Positions 6,554 to 8,318 of a stretch of DNA of 8,318 bases are shown piece by piece (position 1 is the first letter of the stretch; every line of letters starts with the position of its first letter). Both the position numbers and the translations under genes were made by a program. The stretch lies in contig CAYJGC010000060.1 in NCBI GenBank assembly GCA_964369725.1, positions 1 through 8,318 on the forward strand. Reading direction: 5' to 3'. The notes below the pieces were generated by a model that was not told the origin of the DNA, did no database searches, and saw only the letters and a program-made list of their open reading frames with translations. The DNA comes from Paraeggerthella sp964369725 (GTDB lineage: Bacteria > Actinomycetota > Coriobacteriia > Coriobacteriales > Eggerthellaceae).

Positions 6554-6600
6554 AAAATATACAAAAGAACAAAAAATCACCACAGTTTGTAAAAATTTTT
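6554..6600 (+). promoter_or_regulatory. Phased A-tracts and UP-like element upstream of the rpoB promoter
   Basis: A-tracts at 6554-6557, 6563-6566, 6571-6576 and 6591-6595 have centres about 9, 9 and 20 bases apart, close to helical repeat spacing, so the DNA may be curved. The block AAAAATTTTT at 6591-6600 ends one base before the -35 region, where the proximal UP subsite contacts the alpha-subunit C-terminal domain. The sequence is visible; the role as an activating element is inferred. Confidence 0.55.
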
Positions 6601-6601
6601 C

Positions 6602-6630
6602 TTGACAAGCGCCCCTATTCGTCGTATTTT
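6602..6630 (+). promoter_or_regulatory. Strong housekeeping promoter for rpoB
   Basis: TTGACA at 6602-6607 is a perfect -35. After a 17-base spacer, TATTTT at 6625-6630 matches the -10 consensus at four of six positions, including the critical TA and final T. Transcription should begin near 6637, giving a leader of about 48 bases. No L10 or L7/L12 gene lies between this promoter and rpoB. Confidence 0.8.
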
Positions 6631-6668
6631 TAGCGACTGCATATTTTTGCATTTTGCGGACGCGCATG

Positions 6669-6677
6669 AAGGAGGAG
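6669..6677 (+). promoter_or_regulatory. Strong Shine-Dalgarno sequence for rpoB GTG start
   Basis: AAGGAGGAG is close to a full complement of the 16S rRNA tail. Its GGAGG core (6671-6675) lies nine bases before the GTG at 6685, which supports that start. Confidence 0.85.
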
Positions 6678-6684
6678 TAGCCTC

Positions 6685-8318
6685 GTGGCTCAACGAAAAA
6701 CGACTGATCAGACCAGCCTTTATCGAGAAAGGCGAAGCTTCGCAAAGATCCCGGACGTCATGGACGTTCCCAACTTGATTGCTATTCAGACGAATAGTTT
6801 TGAGTGGTTTAAAACCGAGGGTCTTGCGCAAGCATTCAAAGACATTAGCCCCATTGAAAACGCAACTAAAGATATGTGCGTAATGTTTGGCGAGCATAGC
6901 TTTGGAGAGCCTAAGTATACCGTTGATGAGTGCAAAGAGAAAGATGTTTCTTACCAAGCACCTCTATTTGTTGACATCAACTTTGTTAATCGCGAAACAG
7001 GCGAGATCAAAGAGCAAAACGTATTCATGGGAGATTTTCCTCTTATGACACCTCGCGGTACGTTTATTATTAACGGTACCGAGCGTGTGGTAGTTTCTCA
7101 GTTGGTTCGCTCGCCAGGTGTGTACTTTTCTTCTGAGCGTGATAAAACATCTGACAAAATTCTCTTCAATGCGAAGGTCATCCCGAGTCGTGGAGCATGG
7201 CTAGAATTTGAAACGGACAAGCGTGATATCTTGTCTGTTCGTATTGATCGCAAGCGCAAGCAGCCTGCTACGCTTCTTTTGCGTGCTTTAGGCCTTGCTG
7301 AATCTCGTGAAGAAATCATTGAAATGTTTGGTAATGATGAGATGGTTCTTCGCACACTTGATCGCGACCCTGCGACTACGAAAGAAGAATCCCTCATCGA
7401 GCTTTATCGCCGTTTCCGTCCCGGCGAACCTCCTACTATTGATTCAGCACGCACTTTGCTTGATGGCTTGTTCTTTAATCCACAGCGTTATGACTTGGCG
7501 AAGGTTGGACGCTATAAAATTAATAAAAAACTAGGATTTGATGCTGACTTTGAAGCTTCAACACTTACTGATGAAGACATCATTTCTACTATGAAATACA
7601 TCGTTGCGCTCCATGCAAACGCAGAAGGTGCGCAAACTGATGATATCGACCACTTTGGTAATCGCCGCATACGTACGGTAGGCGAGCTCATTCAAAACCA
7701 ATTCCGCATTGGCTTGTCTCGTATGGAGCGAGTCGTGCGTGAGCGCATGAGCATGCAAGAGACTGACAGTATTACTCCCCAGTCCTTGGTTAACATCCGT
7801 CCCATTGTGGCAGCTATCAAAGAGTTCTTCGGCAGTTCTCAGCTTTCTCAGTTTATGGATCAAACTAACCCTGCGGCGGGTATTACGCATAAGCGTCGTT
7901 TGTCTGCTTTGGGACCTGGCGGTCTTTCGCGTGAGCGCGCCGGCTTTGAGGTTCGCGACGTTCACTCTTCTCATTATGGGCGCATGTGTCCTATTGAGAC
8001 CCCTGAAGGCCCAAACATTGGTCTTATTGGATCGCTCGCTACCTATGGCCGCATAAATCCTTACGGCTTTATTGAGACCCCTTACCGTCGTGTTGTAGAT
8101 GGCAAAGTAACCGACGAAATCGATTACCTTACTGCCGACGAAGAAGAGAACTACACAATCGCTCAGGCAAATGACCTGTTTGACCTTGAATCTCGCGAGT
8201 TCGGTGAGTTTGACGAAAACGGTACCTTTGTCAAGGCTGCGCGCGTGCTTTGTCGCGTGAAGGATGCTGCGGGTGTGTTTGGCGAGCCAGAAGAAGTGCC
8301 ACCTTTGCAGGTTGACTA
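6685..8318 (+). CDS. rpoB: RNA polymerase beta subunit, N-terminal part (cut by window end)
   Basis: RpoB forms one pincer of the polymerase core and much of the active-site and rifampicin pocket. The frame is open from the GTG to the window end: 544 complete codons plus two bases, without frameshift. Recognisable blocks are FAKIPDVMDVPNLI near the N-terminus, TPRGTFIINGTERVVVSQL, RSPGVYF, the GRYKINKKLG segment, and the rifampicin region with FFGSSQLSQFMDQ and THKRRLSALGPGG. His402 here corresponds to E. coli His526, an offset of 124 residues, which fits absence of the insertion found in proteobacterial RpoB. The rifampicin-contact residues Gln389, Asp392, His402, Arg405 and Ser407 (E. coli 513, 516, 526, 529, 531) are wild type, so no resistance mutation is seen. 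The gene has its own promoter; rpoC probably follows outside the window. Confidence 0.97.
   Translation, partial: MAQRKTTDQTSLYRERRSFAKIPDVMDVPNLIAIQTNSFEWFKTEGLAQAFKDISPIENATKDMCVMFGEHSFGEPKYTVDECKEKDVSYQAPLFVDINFVNRETGEIKEQNVFMGDFPLMTPRGTFIINGTERVVVSQLVRSPGVYFSSERDKTSDKILFNAKVIPSRGAWLEFETDKRDILSVRIDRKRKQPATLLLRALGLAESREEIIEMFGNDEMVLRTLDRDPATTKEESLIELYRRFRPGEPPTIDSARTLLDGLFFNPQRYDLAKVGRYKINKKLGFDADFEASTLTDEDIISTMKYIVALHANAEGAQTDDIDHFGNRRIRTVGELIQNQFRIGLSRMERVVRERMSMQETDSITPQSLVNIRPIVAAIKEFFGSSQLSQFMDQTNPAAGITHKRRLSALGPGGLSRERAGFEVRDVHSSHYGRMCPIETPEGPNIGLIGSLATYGRINPYGFIETPYRRVVDGKVTDEIDYLTADEEENYTIAQANDLFDLESREFGEFDENGTFVKAARVLCRVKDAAGVFGEPEEVPPLQVD

Noticed and set aside
6638..6652. TGCA...TGCA pairing in the rpoB leader as an attenuator or L10-type regulatory fold
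   Set aside because: Only four base pairs around an AT loop. No convincing structure in the short leader.
7295..8056. Other-frame open frames at 7295-7534 and 7805-8056 (+) and 7558-7974 (-)
   Set aside because: All overlap the continuous rpoB reading frame, which is conserved throughout; they are shadows.

Overview
The window is a stretch of bacterial core genome with five protein genes, all on the + strand: trigger factor (tig), ClpP protease (clpP), ClpX unfoldase (clpX), valyl-tRNA synthetase (valS) and the 5' two-fifths or so of the RNA polymerase beta subunit (rpoB), which runs off the right edge. The organism is most likely an actinobacterium of moderate GC. tig-clpP-clpX-valS is the gene order known from Actinomycetota, and the RpoB lacks the insertion that makes the proteobacterial protein longer before the rifampicin region. 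The single clpP, instead of the clpP1-clpP2 pair of most actinobacteria, and the modest GC point tentatively to Coriobacteriia (Atopobium/Olsenella-like). This assignment is inference from context and protein character, not from a database search.

Layout. Bases 1-170 hold a probable extended -10 promoter and the tig leader; bases 1-73 show nothing I can assign. tig (GTG start at 171) is followed by a long GC-rich hairpin without a U-tract. Next comes an intergenic region with two short dyads and a weak candidate promoter ahead of clpP. clpP, clpX and valS are separated by only 32 and 28 bases and should form one transcript, which ends at a textbook intrinsic terminator at 6470-6507. A new unit then begins: phased A-tracts, an UP-like AAAAATTTTT block, a perfect TTGACA -35 with a 17-base spacer to TATTTT, a strong Shine-Dalgarno sequence, and rpoB with a GTG start.

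Function. Trigger factor folds nascent chains at the ribosome exit. ClpX unfolds substrates and feeds them to the ClpP barrel. ValRS charges tRNA-Val, and RpoB is part of the polymerase catalytic core. The first four genes form a protein synthesis and quality-control block; rpoB is a separate transcription unit.

I found no hidden accessory system, CRISPR array, mobile element or RNA gene. The points worth a second look are small ones: altered motifs in the ValRS active site (PMSKS and T-A-R-D), matching sequence blocks at the clpP/clpX and clpX/valS junctions, dyads ahead of clpP, and rpoB directly behind valS rather than behind rplJ-rplL.
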